Source of the DNA: an uncultured Lachnospira sp.
GTDB taxonomy: Bacteria; Bacillota; Clostridia; Lachnospirales; Lachnospiraceae
Length of the DNA stretch: 7,282 bases
Reading direction: 5' to 3'
Assembly: GCA_934358235.1 (NCBI GenBank)
Contig: CAKRKK010000120.1
Location: forward strand, 1-7,282
Every line of letters starts with the position of its first letter. The first letter of the stretch is position 1. Of this stretch, positions 5,553-7,282 are shown in pieces. A model generated the notes under the pieces. The model was not told the DNA's origin and made no database searches. It saw only the letters and a list, made by a program, of their open reading frames with translations. The position numbers and the translations under genes are program-made.

Positions 5553-7282
5553 TTATTTTGCCACAATATTAACAATCTTACCAGGTACATAGATTTCCTT
5601 AATTATGTTACCTGTAATCTTGCCTTCTACTGCTTTCTTAGCCTTTTCAAGAACTGATTCCTTAGCTTCATCAACTGCAATAGAAATAGTTCCCTTAACC
5701 TTACCATTAACCTGCACGCCTATCTCTACAGTATCCTCCTTGCAGGCCTCTTCATCATATGCTGGCCAGCTTTCATATGCTATTGTATTATCATGTCCTA
5801 ATACATTCCACATCTCTTCACCAACGTGTGGACATATACATGAAAACATCTTAATAAAGCCTTCTGCATATTCCTTTGAGCATCTGCCAAGCTTAGTTGC
5901 GGCATTCATAAATATCATCATCTGGCTGATAGCTGTATTAAAGCCTAACTTTTCAAAGTCATCTGTAACCTTCTTAACTGTCTGGTTATATACCTTTTCA
6001 AGCTCCTTAACATCCTCATCTACAACATTACCTTCAGTTGTAAAGAAGTTCCATACCTTACCTATGAATCTTCTGGCACCTTCAACACCCTGCTGGCTCC
6101 ATGGCTTAGAAGCTTCAAGAGGTCCCATAAACATTTCGTAAAGTCTTAAAGTATCAGCACCATATTCTCTTACGATATCACTTGGGTTGATAACGAATTC
6201 TGGGAATCTCTTACCCATCTTGATACCATTAGAACCAAGAATCATACCCTGGTGTACTAACTTCTGGAATGGCTCAGCAACTGGCGAAATACCCTTGTCA
6301 TAAAGATATCTGTTCCAGATTCTTGAATACATAAGATGTCCAACTGCATGCTCTGGTCCACCGATATAAAGGTCAACTGGAAGCCAATGCTTAAGCAGTT
6401 CTGGAGCACACAGCTCCTTATTATTATCTGGATCAATATATCTCATATAATACCAGCTTGAACCTGCTGAACCAGGCATTGTTGAAGTTTCCCTCCTGCC
6501 CTTAAGTCCATTATGCTCATACTGTTTCCATTCTGTTGCATTTTCAAGCGGTGCCTGTCCATTCTTACCCTTGTAGTCTTCAAGCTCTGGTAAGATAAGT
6601 GGAAGTTCATCATCATCAAGAACATGAATCTGTCCATCTTCAAGATATACGATAGGCACTGGTTCACCCCAGTATCTCTGTCTTGCAAATATCCATTCCC
6701 TGAAATGGTAGTTAGCCTTTCTTCTTGCTACTCCCATTTTCTCAAGCTTCTGAGTAATAGCTTCCTTAGCTTCTTCTACTGTAAGCCCTGTGAACTCTTC
6801 TGAATTGATAAGCTTGCAGCCCCTGCCAAGGTAATCATACTTTTCAAATGCCTTCTCAGATACATCAGCACCATCAATAACCTGTATTCTAGGAATATTG
6901 TGTGCCTCTGAATATTCGAAATCTCTCTGGTCATGGCTTGGAACAGCCATAACTGCACCTGTACCATAGTTTGCAAGGACGAAATCTCCTATGTATACAG
7001 GAACCTTCTTTCCATTAACCGGATTGACAGCGTATATTCCTTCAAGAACACAGCCTGACTTAGTCTTGTTAAGCTCTGTTCTGTCCATATCATTTTTCTT
7101 TACTGTTTCCGCTATATAAGCTTCAACCTCTTCCTTATTCTGGATTCTTGGCATCAGCTCCTTAACGATATCTCCATCTGGTGCAAGCACCATAAATGTA
7201 ATACCGTATATAGTTTCAATACAGGTAGTAAATATAGAGAAATCTCCGCCTCCATCTATCTTAAAGTCAACCTCAACGCCTT
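5553..7282 (-). CDS. leuS: Leucyl-tRNA synthetase, C-terminal part
   Basis: The last 575 residues of leucyl-tRNA synthetase, a cytoplasmic class I enzyme that charges tRNA-Leu; the 5' end, with the HIGH motif, lies beyond the window. Usual length is about 800 aa. The frame continues upstream of the internal ATG at 7193 to the window edge. Visible in order: the threonine-rich editing motif FTTCIETIYG (7203-7232; common form FTTRPDTLFG), the second editing motif GTGAVMAVPSHDQRD with the conserved aspartate that binds the amino group, the return to the catalytic core (FARQRYWGEP, SSWYYMRY, YIGGPEHAVGHLMYSR), KMGKR (6207-6221) where KMSKS is expected, the helical anticodon-binding domain (CPHVGEEMW), and the C-terminal domain ending VPGKIVNIVAK. 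Both signature motifs are variants, yet the gene is otherwise intact and well conserved, so it is presumably functional. It is visibly richer in G/C than the operon that follows. Termination is at 5426-5507. Confidence 0.97.
   Translation of the reverse strand, partial: GVEVDFKIDGGGDFSIFTTCIETIYGITFMVLAPDGDIVKELMPRIQNKEEVEAYIAETVKKNDMDRTELNKTKSGCVLEGIYAVNPVNGKKVPVYIGDFVLANYGTGAVMAVPSHDQRDFEYSEAHNIPRIQVIDGADVSEKAFEKYDYLGRGCKLINSEEFTGLTVEEAKEAITQKLEKMGVARRKANYHFREWIFARQRYWGEPVPIVYLEDGQIHVLDDDELPLILPELEDYKGKNGQAPLENATEWKQYEHNGLKGRRETSTMPGSAGSSWYYMRYIDPDNNKELCAPELLKHWLPVDLYIGGPEHAVGHLMYSRIWNRYLYDKGISPVAEPFQKLVHQGMILGSNGIKMGKRFPEFVINPSDIVREYGADTLRLYEMFMGPLEASKPWSQQGVEGARRFIGKVWNFFTTEGNVVDEDVKELEKVYNQTVKKVTDDFEKLGFNTAISQMMIFMNAATKLGRCSKEYAEGFIKMFSCICPHVGEEMWNVLGHDNTIAYESWPAYDEEACKEDTVEIGVQVNGKVKGTISIAVDEAKESVLEKAKKAVEGKITGNIIKEIYVPGKIVNIVAK

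Noticed and set aside
5605..6141. Plus-strand 178-aa reading frame
   Set aside because: It is fully antisense to conserved leuS codons, with a serine/leucine-rich translation typical of a shadow frame.
6443..6976. Two short minus-strand frames inside leuS (6443-6688 and 6776-6976)
   Set aside because: They are out-of-frame readings of clearly conserved leuS sequence.
1..7282. CRISPR arrays, insertion sequences, tRNA or rRNA genes
   Set aside because: No regularly spaced repeats, transposase frame, terminal inverted repeats or RNA gene folds were seen on either strand.

Overview
The window looks like a low-GC Clostridia chromosome, most likely Lachnospiraceae. This rests on the AT-rich sequence, the strong AGGAGG-type ribosome sites and the clostridial protein families; the genus cannot be fixed from what is visible. 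Every gene I can support lies on the minus strand, so the order of transcription runs from high to low coordinates.

Right part (5553-7282): the 3' three quarters of leuS, leucyl-tRNA synthetase, running off the window edge. It has unusual versions of two signature motifs, FTTCIET in the editing domain and KMGKR in place of KMSKS. It ends at a nested two-hairpin intrinsic terminator (5426-5507).

Left part (15-5274): a compact, very AT-rich, probably single operon. In transcription order it holds a 48-aa AgrD-type cyclic (thio)lactone peptide precursor (5128-5274), an unrecognised 41-aa ORF (4989-5114) whose 3' end overlaps the next start, a beta-propeller lipoprotein (3641-5029), an internally duplicated ABC-2 type permease (1430-3583), its ATPase (505-1449, overlapping the permease by 20 nt), and a short AgrB-type peptide-processing membrane protease (15-494). 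The two smallest genes are easy to miss but have very good ribosome sites.

How the genes may work together (inference): AgrB would cleave the AgrD precursor after the core ACPFIT and close a thiolactone ring from Cys29. The ABC transporter and the surface lipoprotein, placed between the peptide gene and its processing protease, would then serve export, import, sensing or self-protection for the peptide. No AgrC-type kinase or AgrA-type LytTR regulator is visible. The left edge holds a ribosome-site-like sequence just after agrB, so the cluster probably continues. The unusual point is this split Agr layout, with agrD and agrB separated by about 4.6 kb of transporter and lipoprotein genes.
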